Shown: positions 1 to 7,897 of the stretch, in pieces | Position numbering within the stretch: the stretch's first letter is position 1 | Layout of the letters: every line of letters begins with the position of its first letter | NCBI RefSeq assembly: GCF_036088315.1 | Contig: NZ_CP107996.1 | Span: 5,167,501-5,231,500 of the forward strand | Length of the DNA: 64,000 nt | Reading direction: 5' to 3' | From: Streptomyces sp. NBC_00344 | GTDB taxonomy: Bacteria > Actinomycetota > Actinomycetes > Streptomycetales > Streptomycetaceae | Position numbers and translations under genes: made by a program | Notes under the pieces: model-generated | What the model was told of the DNA's origin: nothing | Seen by the model: only the letters and a program-made list of their open reading frames with translations | Database searches by the model: none

Positions 1-6
1 GAAAAT

Positions 7-18
7 CTTTCCGGAAAG
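7..18. promoter_or_regulatory. Perfect 12-bp palindrome, possible operator
   Basis: The bases CTTTCCGGAAAG read the same on both strands and sit in an AT-richer patch at the very left edge of the window. Such a patch is unusual in this GC-rich DNA and could be a binding site for a dimeric regulator of a gene lying to the left, or of the adjacent GntR gene's downstream neighbour. No target gene is visible, so function is inference. Confidence 0.25.
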
Positions 19-79
19 TAAAAAGTCGGCATGCGGTGCCACGAAGTGGGGCACGCAGTGCCTGGAACGCACGCCCAAA

Positions 80-703
80 CTAGGCGCGGGGCGCACATCC
101 GAGCACATGGTCCTTGACCAGCGGACCGATCTGCGGGTCCCGTCGCCTGAATGCCTCGACGAGTGCCTCGTGCTCCTCCGCGTATGACTTCTGCACCGTT
201 CCCAGCCACCGGATCGACAACGCGGTGAACACCTCGATGCCGAGCGACTCCCAGGTGTGCAGCAGGACGCTGTTCCCGGCGGCCCGCACGAGTTCCCTGT
301 GGAAGGCCACCGTGTGCCTCACCTGCGCGGCGCTGTCGGCCACCCGGTCCGCCGCGTAGAGCGCGGCGACCGGCGGTTCGAGCACCGAGACATCGGCGGC
401 CAGCCGGTCCACGGCCAGTTCGGCCGCGATCTGTTCGAGACCGGCCCGGACCGGATAGCTCTCCTCCAGGTCCGCGGCGGTCAGATTCCGCACGCGTACA
501 CCCTTGTTGGGGGCCGACTCGATGAGCCGCAGAGTCTCCAGCTCGCGCAGCGCCTCCCGCACCGGCGTCTGACTGACCTCCAGTTCCACGGCGATCCGCC
601 GCTCCACGATCCGCTCACCCGGCTTCCAGCGCCCGCTGACGATGCCCTCCACGATGTGCTCGCGGATCTGCTCGCGCAGGGAGTGGATGACGGGCACGGT
701 CAT
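80..703 (-). CDS. GntR-family transcriptional regulator, FCD (FadR-like) subfamily
   Basis: 207-aa DNA-binding regulator. Residues about 8-70 form the winged helix-turn-helix of GntR proteins, with the typical run from LREQIREHI through SQTPVREALRELE to APNKGVRVR. The rest is an all-helical FCD ligand-binding domain, with metal-type histidines in HTVAFHRELV and KDHVLG. FCD regulators usually sense small carboxylic acids or similar metabolites. ATG at 703 follows AAGGAG at a good distance. It stands alone: the next gene in the same direction is an ABC permease 370 bp upstream. In Streptomyces a GntR gene commonly lies near the 2-oxoacid dehydrogenase genes, so control of that metabolism is possible but not shown here. 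Confidence 0.9.
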   Translation of the reverse strand: MTVPVIHSLREQIREHIVEGIVSGRWKPGERIVERRIAVELEVSQTPVREALRELETLRLIESAPNKGVRVRNLTAADLEESYPVRAGLEQIAAELAVDRLAADVSVLEPPVAALYAADRVADSAAQVRHTVAFHRELVRAAGNSVLLHTWESLGIEVFTALSIRWLGTVQKSYAEEHEALVEAFRRRDPQIGPLVKDHVLGCAPRA

Positions 704-1072
704 GGCGGGTACTCCTTAGCGGGGGTGTGCACGAGGTTACCGGCGATTATCCCGTCGCAGTGATGGGTGTGACCGGCCTGGCACGGGAGGCGATCCGGGC
801 GGAGCGAATTGACCATTCGTATCCGTACGGTGACCTGAAGCGACTGTGATGGGTGGCCGGATACGTCAATCGCTCTGTTTTGTGCCGGATGAACCGGTGG
901 ATCAGCCGGTCGCAGCACGCTCGAACGGGCCAGGCGTATCGATCTCCCAACCAGGCCCGAACTGAGCGGCGTGATGAACGAAACCGTGCTGCGGATGCCA
1001 GTCGGAGATGCCATGTGACGCCGCGCGTGGGTAGAGGCCTCCGACAACCTCGCCGGACGCGGGGAAGTCTCG
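704..1072. other. Intergenic region, 369 bp
   Basis: This stretch lies between the start of the GntR gene and the stop of the ABC permease. I see no convincing coding sequence, RNA or strong terminator. A TTGAC hexamer occurs on each strand (near 809-813 and 863-868), but neither has a good -10 partner at normal spacing. It presumably carries the GntR promoter. Confidence 0.4.
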
Positions 1073-3415
1073 TCAGCCGGCGCGTAGCAACTCGGTGTCT
1101 CCCTTGGCGCCGTTCACGACGAGCGCCGGCACGACGGCCACCACCAGGCCGGCGAGCCCGACGCCTCCCAGGACGCCCACAGCGGCGAAGCTGAATCCGA
1201 CGCCTCCACGGGTGACCTGAGTGATCGCGAGATTCACCAGCACATGAAGGGACAGCGCGCAGCAGGCCGCCGCAGCCGTGGGCAACAGCAGTTGGAACGC
1301 CTGCGCGAGGCGCAGAGTACGGGCGGGGGCGCCGGTCGCGACCAGCAAGCCGGTCGTCCTCGCACGGGAGAGGGCCGCATCGAAGGCAGCGATGATCAGG
1401 ACTCCCAGCAGCAGCACGCACACGGCCACAGTGGTACCCGTCGTGGCCACCACCAGTGGAGTGATCTCGGCTCGGATCTGATGGAGTTGGGCAGATGTAC
1501 TGTCCAACTGCGCGTGTGGATCGGCCGCGAGCAACCCGCCGCGCACCGAGTCCTCGGCAGTGGAGCGTTTCTCGGGGAACACCAGCAGCAGACCAGGAGT
1601 ACTTTGCGGCAGGTCGCGCAGGGCGGGCGAATCCGGGGGCAGGAGCAGCGTGGCGTCCAGCCGCGCTGCGCCGTCGACCGCCGGAAGGTCCAGAACCGCC
1701 CGCGGGGCGACCACGGTGAAAGTGGTGCCCTGGGTGCCGGCCGAGCTGTCAGTGAACACGGTGCTGGCTCCGGCGTGGAGATCGGGATCCAGCCCGCTTT
1801 GTGTGATCCTCATCGCAGCGCCCTGCCGACAGGCCGGGACATGACGTCCGAGCCAGGTGTCGATCCAGTGGCAGTCGGCCACCAGCACCGCGTTCAGCGA
1901 CGGCGCACCGGATGCGGTCGCTGCCGCCTGGTATCTGCGTACCGTGAGCGCCGCTCGGGCCCCGGGAACATGGCCTTTCGCTGCGGCGAGCACTGCCTTG
2001 GACGGGTGCTCCACCGAGACGGCACGGCCCGCCGGGGTCGCGAGCTGCTCTTCGAGCCAGTACCCCTCGGACTGGCGCAGTGTGCCCACTGCCAGCTGAG
2101 CGGATCCGGCTGTCACCATGACGATGGCGAGTGCGGCCACACTTCGGGTGACAGGGCCGGCGCCCGCCCGGATCTGGCGCCCCGCGAGTTGCATCCACAC
2201 GCGGTCGGCCCGCCTGGCGAAGGGCCTGGCGACACCGCGGGTGAGTGCTGGGATGAACCAGGCCAACCCAGCCAGGCTCAGCACCAGAGCGGTATAGAGA
2301 ACCGTCATCTGCGCCGGTGAGACGAACGTGTCGTAGCGCGGTCCGCCGAAGCCGATGAGATAGCCGAGCAATGCCATGCCCGTCAGCAGCGGAATCATGG
2401 CCCAGAAGCGCGGCGTGCGGACTTTGTCCGCGCGGCGTGCGCTGTACGGGTCCCGAAGCGCACTCCGGGCCTCGCGGCGGGCGATGCGCACAGCGAGCCA
2501 CGGCACGAGCACGCTGACGAGAATGCCGGTCAGGCCGGGCTGAGCCGCCCCCGGATACCAGCCGTAATCCGCGACCGTCCACCCTGTGGAGAGCACCCGC
2601 AGGCACGAGAACGCCACCCAGGCGAGCAGTACTCCCGCCAGTGCCACCGCGAGGATCTCTCCTGAGAGGACTGTGGCGGCCTGGCGCTCCGATGCGCCTG
2701 CCAGCCGCAACGCCGCAAGTCTCCGAGCGCGGGCCCGGCCTGCCAGGCGGGTACTGGTGGTGACCATCAGGATCAGCGGAATGGTCAGGACGCCGACGAC
2801 CGCGAGCAGGACCCGGTCGGCTGCCGACGTGTCGGCGTCCGCTACCTGCGTAGCGATCCGCCCGGCACCGAATGCGGTGATCTGATCGGCGTCCGGATCA
2901 CCGGCCAGACCGCGGGTCCCCACGTACGCCATGAGTTCGCCCGGCTCCAGGAGCCCATCTGCCGAGATGACTTCGGACCGGCTGTCACTCCCCCCGCAGT
3001 AGCGTTCACGCAGCGACGCGGAATCAGGCCTTGCGGTCAGCAAGTCCCGCAGAGCCGGTGAAACAGCGCAACGGCCGGGGCCCGGCAGCTTTTTCAGGCC
3101 CGGCGGTGTCGGCACAGGATGGACGGAGGCCGCCTGGAAGTCCACAAGGACCCGGGTCACCGGTCGGCCGTGCCAGGTGTCCTGCGCTGTCAATACATAG
3201 ATGCCGGTCGCCGCATCGCCGCCCCTGATATCAGCTGTGACCGGAGATCGCGCGACGGACGCGTCAGCGCGGTGGTCTACGACGGAGTGGGCCCCGGCCG
3301 CCGCCAGCAGGACCAGCACCACGGCAGCCATGCCACACACCGCGAGCAGTAGCCGGGCGCGGGAGGCACGGCCTTCGACCAGAGCGCTGCGAGCCCCCAT
3401 GAGCAGAAGTCTCAC
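1073..3415 (-). CDS. ABC transporter permease, FtsX/MacB type
   Basis: 780-aa membrane protein. It opens with a transmembrane segment near residues 20-45 followed by a large extracytoplasmic domain, then groups of hydrophobic segments near 205-300 and 330-390, a second external region, and three C-terminal segments after about residue 660. This duplicated FtsX-like layout is typical of permeases that export lipids or peptides or confer antibiotic-peptide resistance. The GTG start at 3415 overlaps the TGA of the upstream ATPase gene by four bases (GTGA), so the two are co-transcribed and translationally coupled. The substrate cannot be read from sequence. No neighbouring two-component pair of the BceRS type was seen next to it. 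Confidence 0.88.
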   Translation of the reverse strand: MRLLLMGARSALVEGRASRARLLLAVCGMAAVVLVLLAAAGAHSVVDHRADASVARSPVTADIRGGDAATGIYVLTAQDTWHGRPVTRVLVDFQAASVHPVPTPPGLKKLPGPGRCAVSPALRDLLTARPDSASLRERYCGGSDSRSEVISADGLLEPGELMAYVGTRGLAGDPDADQITAFGAGRIATQVADADTSAADRVLLAVVGVLTIPLILMVTTSTRLAGRARARRLAALRLAGASERQAATVLSGEILAVALAGVLLAWVAFSCLRVLSTGWTVADYGWYPGAAQPGLTGILVSVLVPWLAVRIARREARSALRDPYSARRADKVRTPRFWAMIPLLTGMALLGYLIGFGGPRYDTFVSPAQMTVLYTALVLSLAGLAWFIPALTRGVARPFARRADRVWMQLAGRQIRAGAGPVTRSVAALAIVMVTAGSAQLAVGTLRQSEGYWLEEQLATPAGRAVSVEHPSKAVLAAAKGHVPGARAALTVRRYQAAATASGAPSLNAVLVADCHWIDTWLGRHVPACRQGAAMRITQSGLDPDLHAGASTVFTDSSAGTQGTTFTVVAPRAVLDLPAVDGAARLDATLLLPPDSPALRDLPQSTPGLLLVFPEKRSTAEDSVRGGLLAADPHAQLDSTSAQLHQIRAEITPLVVATTGTTVAVCVLLLGVLIIAAFDAALSRARTTGLLVATGAPARTLRLAQAFQLLLPTAAAACCALSLHVLVNLAITQVTRGGVGFSFAAVGVLGGVGLAGLVVAVVPALVVNGAKGDTELLRAG

Positions 3416-4101
3416 AGCGTGACTCCCTGGGCCCCGGTCCGTCCGTCGGTGACGACAACCGTACGGTCCGCGGCAGACGCGACGGTGCTGTCATGAGTGA
3501 CCAACAGGACTGAACTGCCGCGTACCCGTGCCTGGTCCAGTAGCAGCGCCAGTACTTTCTGTCCGCTGTCGGCGTCCAGGGCCCCGGTCGGTTCGTCCGC
3601 GAAGATCACTGCTGGCTCGTGGACCAGCGCGCGGGCTACTGCTGCACGCTGCACCTGCCCCCCGGAGACCTGACCGGGGCGACGCTGGGCCAGCTCGGCG
3701 ATTCCTACGTCACCCATGGCCTCACGGGCTCGACGTTCCGCAGGCGCTCGGCGTACGCCTGCGAACCGCAGCGGCATGGAGACGTTCTCCAACAGGCTCA
3801 ATTCTGGGGCCAATTCACCGAACTGGAAGACGAAGCCGAACGAGGTCCGGCGCAGTGCGCTCCGTTCCTCGTCCGAACCATCATCAATTCGCGTCCCGCG
3901 GAAGGCGACCCTCCCACCGGATGGCCGGACGATTCCGGCAAGGCACAGCAGCAATGAGGTCTTGCCGGACCCGCTGCGTCCGACGACACCGATGCTTTCC
4001 CCCGGCTGGACTGTCAGAGACGCACCCGCCAGCGCGTGGTCCGATCCGTAGGTAAGCCGGAGATCTTCTCCCGTGAGCAACCTGTTCACCCTCTTGCTCA
4101 T
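3412..4101 (-). CDS. ABC transporter ATP-binding protein, LolD/MacB type
   Basis: 229-aa nucleotide-binding subunit partnering the downstream permease. Walker A is GRSGSGKT, the Q-loop lies in VFQFGEL, the signature is VSGGQVQRAAVARAL (a V in place of the usual L), and Walker B is VIFADEPTGALD, followed by the H-loop in VTHDS. The start is set at the ATG at 4101 (MSKRVNRLL), because the upstream in-frame extension has no family similarity and runs through a hairpin. The C-terminus overlaps the permease start. An inverted repeat at 4122-4162 and a possible peptide remnant at 4183-4257 lie immediately upstream, an arrangement seen in some peptide-export or immunity loci, but that link is speculative here. 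Confidence 0.92.
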   Translation of the reverse strand: MSKRVNRLLTGEDLRLTYGSDHALAGASLTVQPGESIGVVGRSGSGKTSLLLCLAGIVRPSGGRVAFRGTRIDDGSDEERSALRRTSFGFVFQFGELAPELSLLENVSMPLRFAGVRRAPAERRAREAMGDVGIAELAQRRPGQVSGGQVQRAAVARALVHEPAVIFADEPTGALDADSGQKVLALLLDQARVRGSSVLLVTHDSTVASAADRTVVVTDGRTGAQGVTL

Positions 4102-4121
4102 GTTACTGCCGTGCCTGGACG

Positions 4122-4162
4122 CGTCTGTGCCGCAGGGATGCGGTATCCCGGCGGCACAGACG
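4122..4162 (-). repeat. Long hairpin upstream of the ABC ATPase gene
   Basis: The arms at 4122-4133 and 4151-4162 are a perfect 12-bp inverted repeat (CGTCTGTGCCGC and its complement). Inside is a second perfect 5-bp stem (GGGAT at 4135-4139, ATCCC at 4145-4149). It lies between a short cysteine-containing reading frame and the ABC ATPase start. It could be a partial terminator after the small frame, an mRNA leader structure, or an operator. Confidence 0.5.
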
Positions 4163-4182
4163 ATGGACCGGTAGGTCAACGA

Positions 4183-4257
4183 TCAGTTGAGGTCCCAGGT
4201 CTTGGTACTTCCGCAGTCGTCCGGCCAGTTGTTCACGTCACGGCACACCTTGAAGTC
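4183..4257 (-). pseudogene. Possible remnant of a small cysteine/tryptophan-containing peptide gene
   Basis: On the minus strand a reading frame of about 24 codons ends at TGA around 4183-4185 and reads DFKVCRDVNNWPDDCGSTKT, then WDLN. It is preceded in frame by TAA, so it has no obvious full-length start; a GTG at the VCRD position could give 21 residues. The two Cys and two Trp and the non-random composition resemble the tail of a small secreted peptide. It sits directly upstream of the ABC pair on the same strand. It may be a decayed gene or chance; I do not assign a function. Confidence 0.25.
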
Positions 4258-4402
4258 TTATGGCTTTGCTTACTGCGCATCGATCTTCAAAACCAGGCAA
4301 ATGGTCCGTAACTGTGGTGGCCGTCCCGTCGACCGTATCGGCCGTTAACTGCCCGGCATGTCACGGTACTTGGGGCAGCGTTTTTCGCCGCGACACAACG
4401 CA

Positions 4403-4443
4403 GCCGCGCCCCCGACCGGAAGAGATCCGGACAGGGGCGCGGC
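4403..4443 (-). terminator. Intrinsic terminator downstream of the E2 gene
   Basis: Perfect 10-bp arms GCCGCGCCCC (4403-4412) and GGGGCGCGGC (4434-4443), with a further CGGA/TCCG pairing inside. It begins 16 bp past the stop codon of the acyltransferase gene, and the minus-strand downstream side contains a run of A on the plus strand complement (TTTTT at 4381). Confidence 0.7.
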
Positions 4444-4458
4444 AGTTGGGACCGGTGG

Positions 4459-6141
4459 TTACAGGCCGAGCTCGACCTCGAACTCGCCGGCCTCCAGGAT
4501 CGCCTTGACCGTCGACAGGTAACGGGCCGCGTCGGCGCCGTCCACCAGGCGGTGGTCGTAGGAGAGAGCCAGGTAGGTCATGTCACGGATGCCGATGACG
4601 GTGCCCTCGGCGGTCTCGATGACCGCCGGACGCTTGACGGTGGCGCCGACACCCAGGATGGCTGCCTGGTTCGGCGGGACGATGACCGTGTCGAACAGCG
4701 CACCGCGCGAGCCGGTGTTGCTGACCGTGAAGGTCGCCCCGGACAGCTCGTCGGGGCTGATCTTGCTGGAACGGACCTTGCCGGCCAGCTCCGCGGTCTT
4801 CTTCGAGATGCCCGCGAGGTTGAGGCCGCCCGCATCCTTGATGACCGGGGTCATCAGACCCTTCTCGGAGTCCACCGCGATACCGATGTTCTCGGTGTCG
4901 AAGTAGGTGATCGTGCCCTCGTCCTCGTTGATTCGGGCGTTGACCACCGGGTGGGCCTTCAGAGCCTGGGCGGCAGCCTTGACGAAGAACGGCATCGGGG
5001 ACAGCTTGACGCCCTCGCGGGCGGCGAAGCCGTCCTTCGCCTGGTTGCGCAGCTTCATCAGCTTGGTGATGTCCACCTCGACCACGGAGGTCAGCTGAGC
5101 CTGGCTGTGCAGGGCCTTCATCATGTTGTCGCCGATGACCTTGCGCATCCGGGTCATCTTGACGGTCTGTCCGCGCAGCGGTGACGACTCCAGCTTCGGC
5201 GCCTTGGAAGCGGCGGCGGGAGCGGCGGACGGCGCCGGAGCGGCGGCCTTGGCGGTCTCCGCGGCGGTGATGACGTCCTGCTTGCGGATACGGCCACCGA
5301 CACCGGTGCCCTTGACCTGGCCCAGGTCGACGCTGTTCTCGGCGGCGAGCTTACGGACCAGGGGGGTCACGTAGGCGCCGTCGTCGCCTGCGGTCGCAGC
5401 CGGAGCGGGTGCCGGGGCCGCGGCGGCCGGTGCCGGAGCGGCCGGAGCTGCGGGGGCCGGGGTGGCAGGCGCGGCCGGAGCCGGTGCCTGCTGGGCCGGA
5501 GCGGGAGCAGCGGCGGGAGCCGCACCCTTCGCGCCGACCACCGCGAGCTTGGCGCCGACCTCGGCGGTCTCGTCCTCGCCGACCAGGATCTGCAGCAGGG
5601 TGCCGGCGACGGGCGAGGGGATCTCGGTGTCGACCTTGTCGGTCGAGACCTCGAGCAGCGGCTCGTCCTCCGCGACCTCGTCCCCGACCTCCTTCAGCCA
5701 GCGGGTGACGGTGCCCTCGCTCACGCTCTCACCGAGCGCGGGCAGGACCACGTCGGTGCCCTCGGCGGAACCGCCGGAGGCGGGGGCCGGGGCCTCGGCC
5801 TGCGGCTCGGCGGCAGGAGCCGCGGCAGCCGGTTCCGGGGCCGCGGGGGCCTCGGCAGGCGCCTCGGCCGCGGCCGGGGCGGAATCGGCGGCAGGTGCGC
5901 CGGTGCCGTCGTCGATGACGGCCAGCTCGGCGCCGACCTCGACGGTCTCGTCCTCGGCGACCTTGATGGCTGACAGAACGCCGGAAGCCGGGGCCGGGAT
6001 CTCGGTGTCGACCTTGTCGGTCGAGACCTCGAGCAGCGGCTCGTCGGCCTCGACGCGCTCACCCTCGGCCTTCAGCCAGCGGGTGACAGTGCCCTCGGTG
6101 ACGCTCTCGCCGAGCGCCGGCAGGGTTACGGAAACCGACAT
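4459..6141 (-). CDS. sucB: 2-oxoacid dehydrogenase E2, dihydrolipoamide acyltransferase (succinyl/acetyl)
   Basis: 560-aa core subunit that transfers the acyl group from lipoate to CoA in a 2-oxoglutarate and/or pyruvate dehydrogenase complex. Two lipoyl domains (about 1-77 and 131-207) each carry the lipoylated lysine in [10 protein letters not shown] (Lys43 and about Lys169). Ala/Pro-rich linkers follow, then an E3-binding domain ([12 protein letters not shown]... GGRIRKQDV) and the catalytic domain ending in [12 protein letters not shown] with the HxxxDG active site. In actinobacteria one such E2 (DlaT/AceF) often serves pyruvate dehydrogenase, so the sucB label follows Streptomyces annotation habit rather than proof of substrate. 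The E3 gene lies 54 bp upstream and is probably in the same operon. ATG at 6141 follows AAGGAGC. Confidence 0.93.
   Translation of the reverse strand: MSVSVTLPALGESVTEGTVTRWLKAEGERVEADEPLLEVSTDKVDTEIPAPASGVLSAIKVAEDETVEVGAELAVIDDGTGAPAADSAPAAAEAPAEAPAAPEPAAAAPAAEPQAEAPAPASGGSAEGTDVVLPALGESVSEGTVTRWLKEVGDEVAEDEPLLEVSTDKVDTEIPSPVAGTLLQILVGEDETAEVGAKLAVVGAKGAAPAAAPAPAQQAPAPAAPATPAPAAPAAPAPAAAAPAPAPAATAGDDGAYVTPLVRKLAAENSVDLGQVKGTGVGGRIRKQDVITAAETAKAAAPAPSAAPAAASKAPKLESSPLRGQTVKMTRMRKVIGDNMMKALHSQAQLTSVVEVDITKLMKLRNQAKDGFAAREGVKLSPMPFFVKAAAQALKAHPVVNARINEDEGTITYFDTENIGIAVDSEKGLMTPVIKDAGGLNLAGISKKTAELAGKVRSSKISPDELSGATFTVSNTGSRGALFDTVIVPPNQAAILGVGATVKRPAVIETAEGTVIGIRDMTYLALSYDHRLVDGADAARYLSTVKAILEAGEFEVELGL
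5618..6045. repeat. 50-bp perfect direct repeat inside the E2 gene
   Basis: The 50 bases at 5618-5667 recur without a mismatch at 5996-6045. They encode the lysine-containing hairpin of each lipoyl domain. Identity extends to all silent positions, although the rest of the two domains has diverged, which suggests recent gene conversion or replication slippage between the duplicated domains. Confidence 0.85.
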
Positions 6142-6195
6142 GGTTTCAGTTGCTCCTTACGAATGTGCGGAAGTGGTCGTCGCGCCCGGTCATGA

Positions 6196-7584
6196 TCAGT
6201 CGTGGGAGTGCAGAGGCTTGCCGGCCAGGGCCAGGTGGGCCTCGCCGAGCGCCTCGCTCTGTGTCGGGTGCGCGTGGATGAGCTGCGCGACCTCGGCCGG
6301 CAGAGCCTCCCAGTTGTAGATCAGCTGGGCTTCGCCCACCTGCTCGCCCATACGGTCACCGACCATGTGGACGCCGACCACGGCGCCATCCTTGACCTGC
6401 ACGAGCTTGATCTCACCCGCGGTCTTGAGGATCTTGCTCTTGCCGTTGCCCGCCAGGTTGTACTTCAGAGCGACGACCTTGTCCGCCCCGTAGATCTCCT
6501 TGGCCTTCGCCTCGGAGATGCCCACGGACGCGACCTCCGGGTGGCAGTAGGTCACCTTCGGCACACCGTCGTAGTCGATCGGCACGGTCTTGAGACCGGC
6601 GAGACGCTCCGCGACCAGGATGCCCTCGGCGAAGCCGACGTGCGCCAGCTGCAGGGTGGGGACCAGGTCACCGACGGCGGAGATCGTCTCGACGTTGGTA
6701 CGCATGTACTCGTCGACCAGGACGTAGCCGCGGTCCATCGCGACGCCCTGTTCCTCGTAACCGAGGCCCTGCGAGACCGGTCCGCGGCCGATGGCCACGA
6801 GCAGCAGCTCGGCCTCGAACTCCTTGCCGTCGGCCAGGGTGACCTTGACACCGTTCTGGGTGTACTCGGCCTTCTGGAAGAAGGTGCCCAGGTTGAACTT
6901 GATGCCCCGCTTGCGGAACGCGCGCTCGAGCAGCTTGGAGCTGTTCTCGTCCTCGATCGGGACGAGGTGCTTCAGGCCCTCGACGATGGTCACGTCGGTG
7001 CCGAAGGACTTCCACGCCGAGGCGAACTCGACGCCGATGACGCCGCCGCCCAGGATGATCGCGGACTCGGGGACCCGGTCCAGCGTCAGGGCGTGGTCCG
7101 AGGAGATGATGCGGTTGCCGTCGATCTCCAGGCTCGGCAGCGACTTCGGTACGGAGCCGGTGGCGAGCAGGATGTGGCGGCCCTGGACACGCTGGCCGTT
7201 CACATCGACCGAGGTGGGGGAGGAGAGACGGCCCTCACCCTCGATGTAGGTCACCTTGCGGGAGGCGACCAGGCCCTGAAGGCCCTTGTAGAGGCCCGCG
7301 ATCACGTCGTCCTTGTACTTGTGGACGCCCGCGATGTCGATGCCCTCGAAGGTGGTCTTGACCCCGAACTGCTCGCTCTCGCGCGCCTGGTCGGCGATCT
7401 CGCCGGCGTGCAGCAGGGCCTTGGTGGGGATGCAGCCGTTGTGCAGGCAGGTGCCGCCGAGCTTGTTCTTCTCGATCAGGGCGACGTCGAGACCAAGCTG
7501 CGCTCCGCGCAGCGCCGCGGCGTAACCGCCGCTACCGCCGCCGAGAATCACTAGGTCGAAAACGGTGCTGGCGTCGTTCGCCAC
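6196..7584 (-). CDS. lpdA: Dihydrolipoamide dehydrogenase (E3)
   Basis: 462-aa FAD flavoprotein that reoxidises dihydrolipoamide on E2 and reduces NAD+. Visible are the N-terminal FAD fold GGGSGGYAAA, the redox disulfide GGTCLHNGCIPTK, the NAD fold GGGVIGVEFAS, the second FAD motif around SAVGDLVP, and the C-terminal dimer-interface active-site pair in HAHPTQSEALGE. The start is the GTG at 7584 (VANDAST), 7 bp after GGAGGA; the longer open frame upstream is not coding-like. Its placement just upstream of the E2 gene fits an E3-E2 operon without an adjacent E1, so E1 must be encoded elsewhere. Confidence 0.95.
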   Translation of the reverse strand: MANDASTVFDLVILGGGSGGYAAALRGAQLGLDVALIEKNKLGGTCLHNGCIPTKALLHAGEIADQARESEQFGVKTTFEGIDIAGVHKYKDDVIAGLYKGLQGLVASRKVTYIEGEGRLSSPTSVDVNGQRVQGRHILLATGSVPKSLPSLEIDGNRIISSDHALTLDRVPESAIILGGGVIGVEFASAWKSFGTDVTIVEGLKHLVPIEDENSSKLLERAFRKRGIKFNLGTFFQKAEYTQNGVKVTLADGKEFEAELLLVAIGRGPVSQGLGYEEQGVAMDRGYVLVDEYMRTNVETISAVGDLVPTLQLAHVGFAEGILVAERLAGLKTVPIDYDGVPKVTYCHPEVASVGISEAKAKEIYGADKVVALKYNLAGNGKSKILKTAGEIKLVQVKDGAVVGVHMVGDRMGEQVGEAQLIYNWEALPAEVAQLIHAHPTQSEALGEAHLALAGKPLHSHD

Positions 7585-7897
7585 GTCACGTCCTCCATGC
7601 ATGGTGCGCCGGTGCCGGTCTTCCCTGACCGGGCGGCGGCGGGTGTACGGCCGCTTTTTTTTCGGCCCTGTGGTGGGGCCCTGTCCTGCCGAGAACCCAT
7701 CTTCGCACTTGTCGGGCGCGGACGAGACGCCGGGCCGGAGTGCTGTTCGTCCCACCCGCCGTTCCGCACGGTTGTCCAGGTGTTCAGAGGGATTGATTTC
7801 GTTCAAGGCGAACAGGGGTAAAGCCATGGCAAAACCGTACGGCCCCGGGAGACCCGGGGCCGCACGGAATCACACAGAATCAGACCGGGGCGCCGGC
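7585..7897. other. Intergenic region, 313 bp
   Basis: This gap lies between the aminopeptidase stop and the E3 start, both on the minus strand. It contains the aminopeptidase terminator (7835-7867) and presumably the promoter of the lpdA-sucB operon. There is a run of eight T at 7656-7663 on the plus strand. No coding sequence or RNA was recognised. Confidence 0.4.
7835..7867 (-). terminator. Terminator after the leucyl aminopeptidase gene
   Basis: Arms 7835-7849 and 7853-7867 pair over 15 bp with one mismatch, including a perfect CGGCCCCGGG/CCCGGGGCCG core and a 3-base loop. It begins 30 bp beyond the aminopeptidase stop and separates it from the lpdA operon. Confidence 0.7.

Noticed and set aside
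4183..4257. Calling the small Cys/Trp frame a functional lanthipeptide precursor
   Set aside because: There is no adequate start, no leader peptide and no modification enzyme nearby; kept only as a possible remnant.
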